A stretch of DNA of 64,000 nt from CAYFLR01 sp964343805 (GCA_964343805.1 CAYFLR010000025.1:1-64000); one strand, 5' to 3'; shown: positions 7,942-17,612, counted from the stretch's first letter. Notes: generated from the letters alone by a model not told the origin. A program made the numbers and translations.

Positions 7942-7998
7942 AAAAAAATGGAGGCCCCTTTCTTTGGTTCCCCTTCATTACCCATATCTTGATAAAAG
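7942..7998. repeat. 57-bp direct repeat, copy 2 (gene fragment)
   Basis: Detached copy of 7063-7119 with three substitutions. It is not followed by the rest of that gene: one base later the inverted-repeat-like end of an IS begins. It is therefore the left side of an IS insertion into a second copy of that gene. Confidence 0.75.
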
Positions 7999-8280
7999 TG
8001 AGGTTCCCCCCAAACTGGGTCCACTTTTAAGGTTAGTTTTCTACTTCAACAAAACTCCTCAAGTTATCATTAGATCTAATATACTCCATCGGTGTTTGGT
8101 TGCCAAGAGACGAATGAGGTCGCCAATTGTTATAATCTTCACGCCACTTCTCTATGATCTCCTTGGCATCTGTCAGGGAATAGAAACAATTTGTGTTTAA
8201 GCATTCATCTCTTAATCGACCATTAAAACTCTCAATATATGCATTCTCAGTGGGTTTGCCAGGTTGAATAAAATGTAGTT
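7999..8280 (-). mobile_element. truncated IS3-family element (3' part only)
   Basis: The outer end reads TGAGGTTCCCCCCAAACTGG then GTCCAC, typical of IS3-group terminal repeats (TG start, G/C-rich block, then GTCCACTTTT). It is followed inward by the end of a transposase frame. The element breaks off near 8280, 24 bases before the stop of the large gene at 8304. The other end is missing. Confidence 0.7.
8033..8280 (-). pseudogene. IS3-family transposase OrfB C-terminal fragment
   Basis: Minus-strand translation gives HFIQPGKPTENAYIESFNGR, LRDECLNTNCFYSLTDAK, then WREDYNNWRPHSSLGNQTP, ending in TAA at 8033-8035. This is the C-terminal part of the rve domain with the catalytic Glu (N-A-Y-I-E-S). 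Unlike the fragment at 5443 it has no frameshift, and its sequence differs, so the two come from different elements. Confidence 0.85.
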
Positions 8281-8303
8281 ACACATTATTTTCATGCGAA
8301 CCG

Positions 8304-11300
8304 CTACTTGGGCAGTATGTCAGCTCCAATGGTTCCTGTTAGGTGGTCAATGTAGTTGGAAGATTCCAGTTTTTGTTGTTGGAATTCGATTTGCTGGGTT
8401 CCTTTTCCTATAAGATTTAGAACTTGTTTATTATGATGGTTTGTTTGAGCGGCAATTGTTTTAACATAGTTGTCAAATTTTTTAAATCTTTGTAAATCAA
8501 TCTGCTTTTTATGCTCAAGTCGCTCTTTATACCAATCACTTTGGAGAACTTGGTGGCGATTAAATAGAGAACGAATCTCTGGATCATCTATAGTTTTTCC
8601 CTCATAGCTTCCATTGGCCATAATATATAATATAGCTTTCAGTGGGGGGATGGTTGAGTCAATACTGCCACTCTCCAAATACCCTTTAGCCACTTTCTCT
8701 TGCGCTTCTGCAATATTCAAAATTCCATCTACAAACTGCTCCCTATTTTGCAGCTCAGGTTTTAACATATCATCAGGAAAAACCGATCTAGGAGCATTAA
8801 ATATCCTACCCAAAAAAGACTGCATAAATTCTGAAGTAATTCGATACCCAAGGCGACTGGCTGGGATCAAACGACCCTCATATTCAAAATCTTTAATGGA
8901 TTCCAGGTATCCATTTTCTATTAAGTATTGGGGGTCTCTCTCTTTTTCTGACAATCTGGACCATAATTCTGGCACCAAAAGACTGATATCATGCTGAATA
9001 TTGTATTTAGTTCCAATGTATCCAGCAGCAGTAGAAAAACCATTATACCCAGTCAAAATGTATGACAACAGGGCGTTATTAAGATCTGTTGTTGTGACTA
9101 AAGCATTAAATGGTCCTTTGGTTAAAGCTCCCTCAGAGCCCGCTCCCGTTGTAGACGGAGACTTTCCGGTGAGACTGCAAACATAATCCATAAAAAGTTC
9201 AGGCAATTCTTGATAATGAATCGGATTATAAACTGCTAAGGGTCTAATTTTATTTTCTGGATCAGCTGGATTATTCCTGCGCCCTGGCAAAACAGCATTG
9301 ACAGGAAAGATCACGGGATCTTGAGCTGGAATTTTTCTAGAAAGTCGGGTTCCAACCTCTGCTAAATACCTCCCTTGGGGTTTCTCTATGTCAGGTCTAA
9401 ATTGAAGATAACGAGGGTTTTTGGTGGGTTTTCCATCAACCAATCTGGGATGGGAAGAGGAAATAAAAAACTGTTCTTTGTTCTCTTCGACAACAGAATG
9501 AATCAAATTTTTGATGGGCTCGGTATAAGCATGAAAACTCACAGTCTTATCAAGTAGGGCCTTAGCCTTTTCATGATCAAGAGGTTCAAAATTACAAATG
9601 AAATTATTATTTTTTGCTAAATCTATCTCCGCCTGTTTATCATACCCTCTGATAATGGCATCATCAGGTCGTTGGAAAAAATAATTCTCACAATTATTAA
9701 CGATTCTCACACTGGAATGTTTATAAACAGGATTGAGATTTGTTAACTTTGCCGATGGAACCACAATTGAAGAGGAAATATCATCTTCCCATTGAACTTT
9801 TTCTGCGGGTAAATAATCTTGTCGGAGTTGAAAAATTCTCCAAGCCTTTGTTTCATCCTCAATACCGACTCTTAAATAGCTTGCAACAATCTTTCTGCCT
9901 TTCAGTTTTAATTCATTGCCCAAAGAGCCATTTATAAAATCAACACTGAAATGTTGGCGCCAATTATCTTTCCACTCTGGTTGATAAAATCTTTTTATTA
10001 AAAACACCAAGGATCTGACTCTATCGGGAATTGTCCCTAACCAATCATTATACTCTTGGGTGTACTGAGAGGATGGGGTTAACATCTTTATGACCGAACC
10101 CATGGATCTTGCTTCACTAAAAAAACCTCTACTTTCAGCATTGGGATCTTTTCTGACTATATAACGGTTGAGGTAATCATGATTGATCACATTTTCTGCC
10201 GCAGCTAGATCCTTTTCAAAATCTGCCACAAAGAAGGGGCCAAAATGAATACCATCCCAAATAGATTTTGAAATTTCAGACTTGCCTCCCCCAGATACAG
10301 TGCATGGCTTATGACATAAAGTTCCTTCAGCTTCAGTTCCTACCAACCTCCAGGAAGGAGCGCCAGGATGCTTTTCGATTCTCACTTTATAGCCTGATGG
10401 ATGCACATAGATTTTCTCAGGCAATATAGGAAGGGTCTCGGTTTTTCCTTGATTTTGCCACATCACTAATTGAGAGTTAAGAAACATTCTTGCGCTCTCA
10501 GGTATATAGATTATATCTGGGTAATTCTTATCTACCGCATAACCTTCAGGGAAGACTTTAGCTCTATCCCCTAAACAATTTAGCGTATTTTGAAAATCAT
10601 GAACATTTTCATTTCTAACTGTTCTCGGTATAAAAGTATCTCCTAGGCTATAGCTTGGGAATACCAAAGCTCCCCCCGCATGCTCCTCCTCACTTAAACC
10701 AAATAAATTAGCCGCATAACTGATCTGAGTTTTGACTTCTTTTTTACAATATCCAAAGTAACTATCGGCGATAATGGTGACCATCACCCCTTTCTCATCT
10801 CTACAAGTAATTTTAAATGGGAGTCCATCATTATAGAGTTCATCTTTTTCTTGCCAACACATACCATCTCGTCTTTGCCCGTCAGTGGCATCCTCGATGT
10901 AGGGCAATCCTATATCTTTCTTCAACAATTTAGGAAGATGAGGGGCCAAAATCACACAACCAGTATGACCCGACCAATGTTCAACATCCAATCCTGAGTC
11001 ATTGATGGGAAGATTGGGATCCCCTTGATTACCAAATATTGATTCTACAAAATCAAGACTACAGACCAAGTTGCCTGGGGCAAAAAACCTAATCTCCATA
11101 TTCTTTTTCTGATATAATCCAGGGACTTCAGGGCAAACCATAGGTTTAATAAGCAAAGAAACAAAGCAAGAAGCCTTGTCTTGCTGGCTTGAAGTGAATG
11201 GCAACTCTTTCAAAGATGCTGGTGGGTTCAAGGCGTTTTGGAGTAGATAGGCAAAGGTTTTTTTGGGAACAGCCTTTTTATCATGGGGCACCGGGAGGCC

Positions 11301-11726
11301 ACCTTCAGTAACATGAAACACTCCCTTGGTGGTTCTTCTATCATTCTTAGGATTATGTAAAACCCCCTGTTTAATCCTATAAGAAGACATGGTTTCTGAA
11401 AAGAATTGATCATTATCTGGTGCAAAGGAGAGCTCCCTGGCCATACCGGGCTGATCAAGTATAAAAGTATTGCTGGGCAATCTCGGAACCTCTGAAATAT
11501 CAAGATCCTTTAGATGGTCATCTAGAAAAGCCTGTATTCTCTGATCACATGGACATAGATAAGCAGATAGCAGTCTATTTTTTTCCTGAAAGCTTTCAAT
11601 CAAAGGACTGGTCATGTCAAACTCGGTAGTTTCACCTTGACTTAGGTTGGGAAGGCCCATTGACTTCAATTTAAAGTTTATATATTGCATTAATTGGCTC
11701 GGCCGACTCTCTTTATTGTGGATCAT
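8304..11726 (-). CDS. probable PPi-type phosphoenolpyruvate carboxykinase
   Basis: 1140 aa from the ATG at 11724-11726, which has AAGGAG six bases upstream; an in-frame ATG 30 bases earlier (11756) has a poorer site. The protein has the segments DRRTTKGVFHVTEGG, LDVEHWSGHTGCVILAPHL, RRDGMCWQEKDELYNDG, GYCKKEVKTQISYAANL and a Gly-rich GGGKSEISKS, in the order I remember for the ~1130-1150-aa PPi-dependent PEPCK family of Propionibacterium and Entamoeba. That family interconverts oxaloacetate and PEP with pyrophosphate/phosphate instead of ATP or GTP, in the cytoplasm. Length fits. The family call is from memory and not verified. It is monocistronic; downstream DNA is an IS scar. Confidence 0.6.
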   Translation of the reverse strand: MIHNKESRPSQLMQYINFKLKSMGLPNLSQGETTEFDMTSPLIESFQEKNRLLSAYLCPCDQRIQAFLDDHLKDLDISEVPRLPSNTFILDQPGMARELSFAPDNDQFFSETMSSYRIKQGVLHNPKNDRRTTKGVFHVTEGGLPVPHDKKAVPKKTFAYLLQNALNPPASLKELPFTSSQQDKASCFVSLLIKPMVCPEVPGLYQKKNMEIRFFAPGNLVCSLDFVESIFGNQGDPNLPINDSGLDVEHWSGHTGCVILAPHLPKLLKKDIGLPYIEDATDGQRRDGMCWQEKDELYNDGLPFKITCRDEKGVMVTIIADSYFGYCKKEVKTQISYAANLFGLSEEEHAGGALVFPSYSLGDTFIPRTVRNENVHDFQNTLNCLGDRAKVFPEGYAVDKNYPDIIYIPESARMFLNSQLVMWQNQGKTETLPILPEKIYVHPSGYKVRIEKHPGAPSWRLVGTEAEGTLCHKPCTVSGGGKSEISKSIWDGIHFGPFFVADFEKDLAAAENVINHDYLNRYIVRKDPNAESRGFFSEARSMGSVIKMLTPSSQYTQEYNDWLGTIPDRVRSLVFLIKRFYQPEWKDNWRQHFSVDFINGSLGNELKLKGRKIVASYLRVGIEDETKAWRIFQLRQDYLPAEKVQWEDDISSSIVVPSAKLTNLNPVYKHSSVRIVNNCENYFFQRPDDAIIRGYDKQAEIDLAKNNNFICNFEPLDHEKAKALLDKTVSFHAYTEPIKNLIHSVVEENKEQFFISSSHPRLVDGKPTKNPRYLQFRPDIEKPQGRYLAEVGTRLSRKIPAQDPVIFPVNAVLPGRRNNPADPENKIRPLAVYNPIHYQELPELFMDYVCSLTGKSPSTTGAGSEGALTKGPFNALVTTTDLNNALLSYILTGYNGFSTAAGYIGTKYNIQHDISLLVPELWSRLSEKERDPQYLIENGYLESIKDFEYEGRLIPASRLGYRITSEFMQSFLGRIFNAPRSVFPDDMLKPELQNREQFVDGILNIAEAQEKVAKGYLESGSIDSTIPPLKAILYIMANGSYEGKTIDDPEIRSLFNRHQVLQSDWYKERLEHKKQIDLQRFKKFDNYVKTIAAQTNHHNKQVLNLIGKGTQQIEFQQQKLESSNYIDHLTGTIGADILPK

Positions 11727-11889
11727 TATTTTCTCCTTGCCATAATTCATATTCACCTCATTTTTAAAATACGCCTTTTATTATCCTATTTTAATTTGGT
11801 TCTTACCATACAAAAATAATTTGAATTTCAAACCACTTAATAGGGTCATCTATTTGCCCTATTTACTGGTCAGTCATATGGTAGAATCC

Positions 11890-13713
11890 TCAGTGGTTTT
11901 TTGGTAAACAACTCATTTTTAGGCCTTGGGACCCCATACAACCTAAACAGAGAATCACATCCCTTGCTAATAGCACCTGCATATCATGTGCAAAATTTGG
12001 ACTTCGCATCCGGCTTGCAGCCCTGTTTAAATTCTTAAGGCAGGATTTTATTTCATTTCTTATTTGCAGATCTTTTTTAGACAATTCCCGGGGTACCACA
12101 TTGCTATTAGGCTCGTAACTTTCATTATAGAGACTGGTATTTCGTAATATGGGCTCTTCAGGTTGGGAGGAGTCAAAGGCGACAGGAAAGTCAGGGGTTA
12201 CCCCTACTAAATGATTGCTCCAGACATTATGACCACCGTAAAAGAAAAATTGTGCGTCAGTGCGATGCAGTCTCACCCACTCGCTGTGTTTAAGCGGAAA
12301 GGGAAATTGAAGTTGGGATAGGTTGCTTGTTAGTTTTGGAGCCTGCCTGAGTCCCTTACCGAATGTTTTTTCACCAACCGAAAACCCTCGATTATGAGTG
12401 CTTAAGGCTCCCGCTATAAATTCTGCGGCACTCGAAGAATGACCATTGGTGAGCACAGAGATTATAAATGGAAAGGTGGTGCTACTTTGAGCCGTGATCT
12501 CCTTTTCCACTGTTTCATACATTTTGCCAGTGCCATCTCTCGTTTTTTTTATGAATTTCACCAGGGCGCTTTGACCCGGAACGAGCATTTTTAACAGGCA
12601 GACTGCATTTTGGACATACCCTCCCTCATTATAGCGCACGTCCAGTAAAAGCCCTTCTACCTTTTTGTCTTTTTCTAAATACTTAAAAATATTAAAAAGC
12701 TTGGTGCACATGCTTTTAGTATCAGCCATAAAGCTATTAATCACCACATGGGCAATTTGCATGGCGTTCTGTTCTTTGTATATTTCTTGCAGATAAACAT
12801 TTTCCTTTAGCACCCCTTTCCTTTTAACCTTGATGCGTTTTGGAAACTTGAGACCCTTTCTTTCAAACTGGATGAAAAGATCCTTTTCCTCTTTTCCTTT
12901 GAGAATTCTATTGACCTCATTGACTTTAAAACCCTTAAACGAAACGGGTGATTTAGGATTTTCTCCCCCATAGGTGATTATATCCCCCGCTTTGAGTCCT
13001 GCATACCGAGCAGGAGATTTAGGCAAGACTCTAAAGACTAACAACCCTTTGGGGTGCTTGCTTCCTAACACTCCTATCTCTTTTATATCAACCGAACTAT
13101 TTATATGTTCACTGGCAGCAGGTTTTACAATAGTTAAGCGGGCGTATGGATCAAGCACTTTATAATAGCGCTCTATGAGTTTATATGCATAATTGGCTCT
13201 TTCCAGTGGGCTCCAGTTTTGAGTATCTTGTTTTAAAGCCCATACCAAAATAGCTTTAAAGTCTATCTCAACTCTTTGCTCATTAAAGAAATGCTTTTTC
13301 CACATTTCGATCCTACTTTGAAAAAAGAGTCCCTGATAGAAAGTGAATTCTTTCAGTGCAACCTGGCTTTGCAGCATCGAAATTAAAAAAGTGGCGGCAG
13401 GATCAAATTGATGAGTGACTTCACTTAAACCAAAAAGAGGGTTCTTCAAATTCTCTAAATGGGCTGGAAGGGCCAATACCTCAATGGGACCTAAATCAAA
13501 TAGCGCTTTGTCAATCACAGCAATACATTGAAGAAAAACTCTAAAGGCTTTAGTTTTTTCCTCATAAGAGTGATAGCAGTGAGAGTTGGATAGGGTCTTT
13601 TTTAATAGAGGAAAATCGAACCCCACATCCAGCCAGCTCCTGCTTCCCTTACTGTAAAGAGATCCGCTGCAGCAAAATAAAATAAGTATTAGAAAAAGAT
13701 GCTTCTTATCCAT
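11890..13713 (-). CDS. S41 family carboxy-terminal processing protease
   Basis: 607 aa with an N-terminal signal peptide (LFLILILFCCSGSLYS). A PDZ domain covers about 205-300 (SPARYAGLKAGDIITYGGEN). The S41 catalytic core follows at about 315-465: GLLLDVRYNEGGYV, then NGHSSSAAEFIAGAL with the likely nucleophile Ser428, and VGEKTFGKG with general-base Lys453, 25 residues later as in CtpA/Prc. Acts in the periplasm or outer envelope, trimming C-termini. The N-terminal 200 residues are helical and unlike common CtpA. It stands alone in its orientation, with 150 bases on either side. Confidence 0.85.
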   Translation of the reverse strand: MDKKHLFLILILFCCSGSLYSKGSRSWLDVGFDFPLLKKTLSNSHCYHSYEEKTKAFRVFLQCIAVIDKALFDLGPIEVLALPAHLENLKNPLFGLSEVTHQFDPAATFLISMLQSQVALKEFTFYQGLFFQSRIEMWKKHFFNEQRVEIDFKAILVWALKQDTQNWSPLERANYAYKLIERYYKVLDPYARLTIVKPAASEHINSSVDIKEIGVLGSKHPKGLLVFRVLPKSPARYAGLKAGDIITYGGENPKSPVSFKGFKVNEVNRILKGKEEKDLFIQFERKGLKFPKRIKVKRKGVLKENVYLQEIYKEQNAMQIAHVVINSFMADTKSMCTKLFNIFKYLEKDKKVEGLLLDVRYNEGGYVQNAVCLLKMLVPGQSALVKFIKKTRDGTGKMYETVEKEITAQSSTTFPFIISVLTNGHSSSAAEFIAGALSTHNRGFSVGEKTFGKGLRQAPKLTSNLSQLQFPFPLKHSEWVRLHRTDAQFFFYGGHNVWSNHLVGVTPDFPVAFDSSQPEEPILRNTSLYNESYEPNSNVVPRELSKKDLQIRNEIKSCLKNLNRAASRMRSPNFAHDMQVLLARDVILCLGCMGSQGLKMSCLPKNH

Positions 13714-13836
13714 GAATCATGTATCCTCAGAACTTTTTGATCTGGAAGGTGGTGATGCAGGATGAATGAGGCAACCATGGTAAATTATTTCAGAGCTAAC
13801 CATTTAATTTCCCTTATTAAAGTAGGTGTTTATTTA

Positions 13837-14313
13837 CTACTTTAAAGCCTTAATTCCAATACTCAAATCGAGCATTTTGCATATTTCATGGAAAGGTTGG
13901 AAAAAATGGCTTCCTCGATTATACAGAGAGGAACTCCAATCAGCACATTGGATGATTTCCTTTGATTTAGAAACAGCCCATACATCTATTAATAGCGAAG
14001 ATTGAAGGGAAGCTTTAGCAAAAAAGAAATCTTGGCCCTTAGCTTGAGTATGGAAAAAACTATAACGGTGAGGTTTATTAATACATGGAATATCTTTACT
14101 ATACTTCTGTAGTTGCAAAGGGGAAATCCATTTTTCTAATGGAAGTTTTTTTGCTTCTTTTGACTTAATCAGACATTTCAACCCAACTTTAGCCTCTGTC
14201 TGCATTCCTTTATAGTTAAAAGCTCTGTATACATTCATAAAAGAGTTAACTGTTACACCTGTTGTAATTAAAACCCAAATGATTGTGATAGATATTAGTG
14301 TCGTTTTAATCAT
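13837..14313 (-). CDS. pilin-like membrane-anchored protein, unknown
   Basis: 158 aa with one N-terminal hydrophobic helix (residues 4-24) and then NYKGMQTEAKVGLKCLIKSK. The segment QTEAKVGLK recalls the alpha1 part of type IV pilins (QSEAKTNL), but no prepilin peptidase site (G-FTLxE) is present. The rest has four cysteines and no domain I recognise. It is preceded by another small membrane protein 40 bases away, and both may be cotranscribed with the TPR gene at 14828-16204. Confidence 0.5.
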   Translation of the reverse strand: MIKTTLISITIIWVLITTGVTVNSFMNVYRAFNYKGMQTEAKVGLKCLIKSKEAKKLPLEKWISPLQLQKYSKDIPCINKPHRYSFFHTQAKGQDFFFAKASLQSSLLIDVWAVSKSKEIIQCADWSSSLYNRGSHFFQPFHEICKMLDLSIGIKALK

Positions 14314-14353
14314 AAACCCCCTCCGAAAAACAAAATAGGTAAAATAACCAGTT

Positions 14354-14812
14354 CTAATTTTTTTTCTTTGATGATGGACCTACGATGGATAAAAAGGTGG
14401 CTTTTATACAGTTATTTTGTACTTTCTTACCCGTTTCATCCGTTTTATAAAACAGGAATGTTTCAGAGGGATCTTTAAAGGATCTCCCAGATTCTGTAAT
14501 ATCATTTACTAAACAGCTGCAATGATAGGATGCCATACTATCTATATTCTCTTTACTCGCATCCTGAATAGAAGTATTTTCTTTCACAACTTCAGTATAA
14601 ACCAGGTTCATAGCCTTATTACAATAGTTGATCCAATCAATATTTATAGGTGTAGACTGAGAAGATAAACTCTTGGAAGGCGAGTTCTTTACAGAGTTAT
14701 CTTTAACAAAGAACAGAACAATGGAAATGGCAATACAAATTGCACCTGCTCTCCATCCTTTCCAATAGAAAACTGCGGCAGATAACGCAGATAGTATAAT
14801 TAACAATACCAT
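14354..14812 (-). CDS. small membrane protein, unknown
   Basis: 152 aa. Two hydrophobic segments at residues 1-16 and 22-40 flank the basic WKGWRAG, so the N-terminus forms a hairpin in the membrane. The polar remainder contains MASYHCSCLV and a C-terminal Cys, possibly exported with disulfides. It starts 15 bases after the TPR gene stop, so it belongs to the same transcription unit. No function recognised. Confidence 0.5.
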   Translation of the reverse strand: MVLLIILSALSAAVFYWKGWRAGAICIAISIVLFFVKDNSVKNSPSKSLSSQSTPINIDWINYCNKAMNLVYTEVVKENTSIQDASKENIDSMASYHCSCLVNDITESGRSFKDPSETFLFYKTDETGKKVQNNCIKATFLSIVGPSSKKKN

Positions 14813-14827
14813 ACTTTCATCCCAAAG

Positions 14828-16204
14828 TTAGTTTTTCTTTGACTTCTTCTTGATATCCTTGGCTTTAGACTTCAGCTTTTTTGCTTTTTCTTTTTGTTTT
14901 TCCTTTCTTTTTCTCATCACACTTTCAGGATCAATAGTATCAATTTTACCTTCAAGTCCCCACTCAATCTTTTTATCTAATTCCAGTGCCTTTTCATAAC
15001 TAGAATCCTCATTCAAAATGATCGAGACTCGCTCTTTAGCCATAGAGTACTGACCAAACCTAAAATAAGCTCGAGCAAAACAATATTGCAGAGTAAGGTA
15101 ACGGTCACCTGTTTCATCAATTTCATTCATCATTTTTTCAATATATTCATAATACTTTAATGCCAACCAGTTATCCTCCCGAATGTATCTATTGGCATTA
15201 GCGGATAAAACTCGTATGAGCATATCCCTAAATTGACCTCTCCATTGTCCTCTATAAGCGTCAAACTTCTTTAAAATATCTGTCAATTCTCGATCAGTCG
15301 CCTCTTCTAAAAAAGCTTCCATTTCAGTGAATTCTGCACCAGTTTCTATTTTCTGATAGATTCCATCAATAATGTACTTCACAATTCTTCGATAACTCGG
15401 ACACATGCGAAAGAGCTCTTTTAATGTATTCATAGAGGCTTCATGTTGACCAAGTTGATCAAAGGATTTGTATATCATATAGAGTCGATATAAATGAAAG
15501 GGAGAAGCTTGTTGAGCCTTCTGCAACCAATTTATCGCATTTTTCCACTCACCTCTTGCAAAGCAAATACTTCCCAAGAGATGGCTTGTTTTAACACTCT
15601 GTCCTCCCCCTTTCTTGATAGCATTTAAGACCGTTTTCAAAGCATCATCTAGTTTACCCTGTTTTTTATAAATTATGGCTTGATAATAATCCTCGTCGCC
15701 ATTTCTAGGCTGCAAAAAGAGATGTTTGATAGCCAACTTTGCTTCTTTAAAACGATTATTTTTAATATAGTAATGAAACAGTAACTCCATATGTCTATGG
15801 ATATTTTGAATACCAAACTTCTTAAATACATCATAAGCAACAGCTAAGAGCTCACCAAACTGATAGGGTTTGCTAAGGTCCTTAATAAAAATGGCATGAT
15901 CTTGAGCATTAAACTCCTTCATTAATAGCAATTCGCCGGGCTGAGTTTGGCTATAATAAATCACTAAAGGAGTAGTGTTTTTTAAATTTTTATAATAGGC
16001 CTCTAGAATTTTTACAGGATAAGGATGAGCATTCCAATTAAAAACCACCAAATCAGCGTTACAATGGCGTACTTGTTTAAAAAAGTAATCTTCACTGGTA
16101 ATATAGTGGACTTTTTGTTTAGGAAATTTATCTCGAAATAATTTGACTAACCACTCTTTTTGATCTTTATCTTTGTAGTTAAAGAGAACAATCCCACTCA
16201 TCAT
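14828..16204 (-). CDS. receiver-like domain plus TPR repeats
   Basis: 458 aa, ATG after GAGGG. The first ~130 residues have the layout of a response-regulator receiver (GIVLFNYKDKD, ADLVVFNWN, PLVIYY, AIFIKDLSKP), but the phospho-acceptor Asp strand reads LVVFNWN, so it is probably a pseudo-receiver. From about 140 to 425 there are TPR-like helices (KQGKLDDALKTVLNAIKKGG, ARGEWKNAINWLQKAQQASP). The C-terminal 30 residues are almost all Lys/Arg/Glu. Bdellovibrio-like bacteria have many REC-TPR proteins; the role here is likely protein scaffolding. First gene of a three-gene minus-strand unit. Confidence 0.7.
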   Translation of the reverse strand: MMSGIVLFNYKDKDQKEWLVKLFRDKFPKQKVHYITSEDYFFKQVRHCNADLVVFNWNAHPYPVKILEAYYKNLKNTTPLVIYYSQTQPGELLLMKEFNAQDHAIFIKDLSKPYQFGELLAVAYDVFKKFGIQNIHRHMELLFHYYIKNNRFKEAKLAIKHLFLQPRNGDEDYYQAIIYKKQGKLDDALKTVLNAIKKGGGQSVKTSHLLGSICFARGEWKNAINWLQKAQQASPFHLYRLYMIYKSFDQLGQHEASMNTLKELFRMCPSYRRIVKYIIDGIYQKIETGAEFTEMEAFLEEATDRELTDILKKFDAYRGQWRGQFRDMLIRVLSANANRYIREDNWLALKYYEYIEKMMNEIDETGDRYLTLQYCFARAYFRFGQYSMAKERVSIILNEDSSYEKALELDKKIEWGLEGKIDTIDPESVMRKRKEKQKEKAKKLKSKAKDIKKKSKKN

Positions 16205-16383
16205 TACCCTCTTTTTTTAGTAAATACTGTATATTGTTTTATATCATGAACTAGAGTGTTATTAATAGGAATTCTTCATTTTTTGTATTTTAAAGCCTAC
16301 CCGAGTTAGATGAAAGCAGAAGACTATTACCATCAAATAAGATCTAAATCGCAAAATCAATACCCAGAATCTGTAATTATATA

Positions 16384-16422
16384 GTAATATATATGTATTT
16401 TATAGGTATTGGTGATACTCCT
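16384..16422 (+). promoter_or_regulatory. 39-bp motif upstream of small ORF (site 1)
   Basis: Matches 17613-17651 at 34 of 39 positions, ending GTATTGGTGATACTCCT. It lies 57 bases before the start of a 32-aa ORF. Read on the other strand its core is ATACCTATAAAATACATA. The PAS-LuxR regulator gene sits between the two copies, so it is the first candidate to bind them. Confidence 0.6.
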
Positions 16423-16479
16423 TAAGATTGCTAATATTGAGATGTTAATAAGGCGTTTTAACCTATTAGGAGGTATCAC

Positions 16480-16578
16480 ATGGAATTGTTATTAGTTTTT
16501 TTATTAGGCGGAAGCTTTATTTATCTCACCCTGCTTGAAGAGAGTTTAAAAGTAAAAGAGAGAAAAAATAAAATGTAG
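16480..16578 (+). CDS. 32-aa single-pass membrane microprotein
   Basis: ATG with an excellent Shine-Dalgarno AGGAGG (16468-16473). The peptide is MELLLVFLLGGSFIYLTLLE followed by a charged tail (ESLKVKERKNKM), i.e. one membrane helix plus a cytoplasmic Lys/Arg-rich end. It is preceded by motif site 1 and followed, 130 bases on, by the PAS-LuxR gene. Very short, but the ribosome site, composition and conserved upstream motif together support a real gene. A small regulator or accessory subunit of a membrane complex is possible. Confidence 0.55.
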   Translation: MELLLVFLLGGSFIYLTLLEESLKVKERKNKM

Positions 16579-16708
16579 AACTTCTCCTCCTACCAAGTTA
16601 TAAATTCTTAGATCAATTCATCACTGGAAGCAAAAGATAAAAAGCTTCAATATGACTTAAAATTAAGTTAAATAAAGTATAGATGAAAAGCTTATTTAAG
16701 AGGTTTCA

Positions 16709-17608
16709 GTGAAACTCAATCGACTTACCAAAGCAGAACTAATACATAAATTAGAGGATCTTCAGTCTCAGTTAGACCAGCAAAATATCCTAGAGAAAGA
16801 ATTGATGCAGATATTTAACACTGCTGCCGATGGAATGCGGGTCATTGACAAGGACTTTAATACCCTTAGAGTGAATGAGACTTTTTTAAAACTATCCCAT
16901 ACAACCTTAGAAGAGAACATTGGAAAAAAGTGCTATGACCTCTTCCGTGGGCCAGTGTGCCATACTCCCAATTGTCCCATCAATCAAATTTTAAAAGGAA
17001 TCCCTCGTTTTGAAACTGAGGTAAAAAAAGTGAGGAGAGATGGTTCTTGTGTGCCCTGTATAGTAACTGCTACTCCCTTTGAAGATCACTCAGGCCAAAT
17101 CATCGGTGTGGTGGAGGACTTTAAGGACATTTCCGAACGTAAGCAGTCAGAGCAAGAGATAAAAGAGAAGAATCAAGAGTTAAAAGAGGCAAATATTACT
17201 TTAAAAAATGTTCTCACTCACATTGAAGAAGAAAAAATAGGTATCAAAGAAAACATCAATCTGAACTTAGAGAAGACGGTTCTACCGGTAGTGGCAAAAA
17301 TAAAAGAGAAACGTCGGTATGATAAAAACCTGATGGGACTTTTAGAGAAAAACCTTCAGCAGCTCTCTTCAAATTTCTATCATAAAGTCAATAACTACAA
17401 ACTTAAACTCTCTCCCACTGAGATCAAGGTCTGTCAATACGTTCGGTCGGGCTATCAAGCCAAAGAGATTGCCACTTTTATGGGAATTGCACCATCGACT
17501 ATTCATGTCCATAAAGAGCGTATTCGGCGCAAGTTGGGTCTCACTAATAAGCCCATTAATCTAAAAACCTTTCTTTCTGAGCTACTGCTCGATGATAGCC
17601 CACAATAA
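16709..17608 (+). CDS. PAS-LuxR transcription regulator with Cys-rich PAS
   Basis: 299 aa, GTG start after AAGAGG. A short coiled coil (1-30) leads into a PAS domain (about 32-150) with the cysteine segment KCYDLFRGPVCHTPNCP and then DGSCVPCIVTATPFED. A second coiled coil follows (150-190), and a LuxR-type HTH closes the protein (about 230-275, LSPTEIKVCQYVRSGYQAKE). The CHTPNCP-type PAS is familiar from anaerobes and may sense redox or a small sulfur or metal ligand; that is inference. It is flanked by two copies of a 39-bp motif preceding small genes, and the adjacent sulfur operon carries a similar element, so it is a likely regulator of all three. Confidence 0.8.
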   Translation: MKLNRLTKAELIHKLEDLQSQLDQQNILEKELMQIFNTAADGMRVIDKDFNTLRVNETFLKLSHTTLEENIGKKCYDLFRGPVCHTPNCPINQILKGIPRFETEVKKVRRDGSCVPCIVTATPFEDHSGQIIGVVEDFKDISERKQSEQEIKEKNQELKEANITLKNVLTHIEEEKIGIKENINLNLEKTVLPVVAKIKEKRRYDKNLMGLLEKNLQQLSSNFYHKVNNYKLKLSPTEIKVCQYVRSGYQAKEIATFMGIAPSTIHVHKERIRRKLGLTNKPINLKTFLSELLLDDSPQ

Positions 17609-17612
17609 ATAC

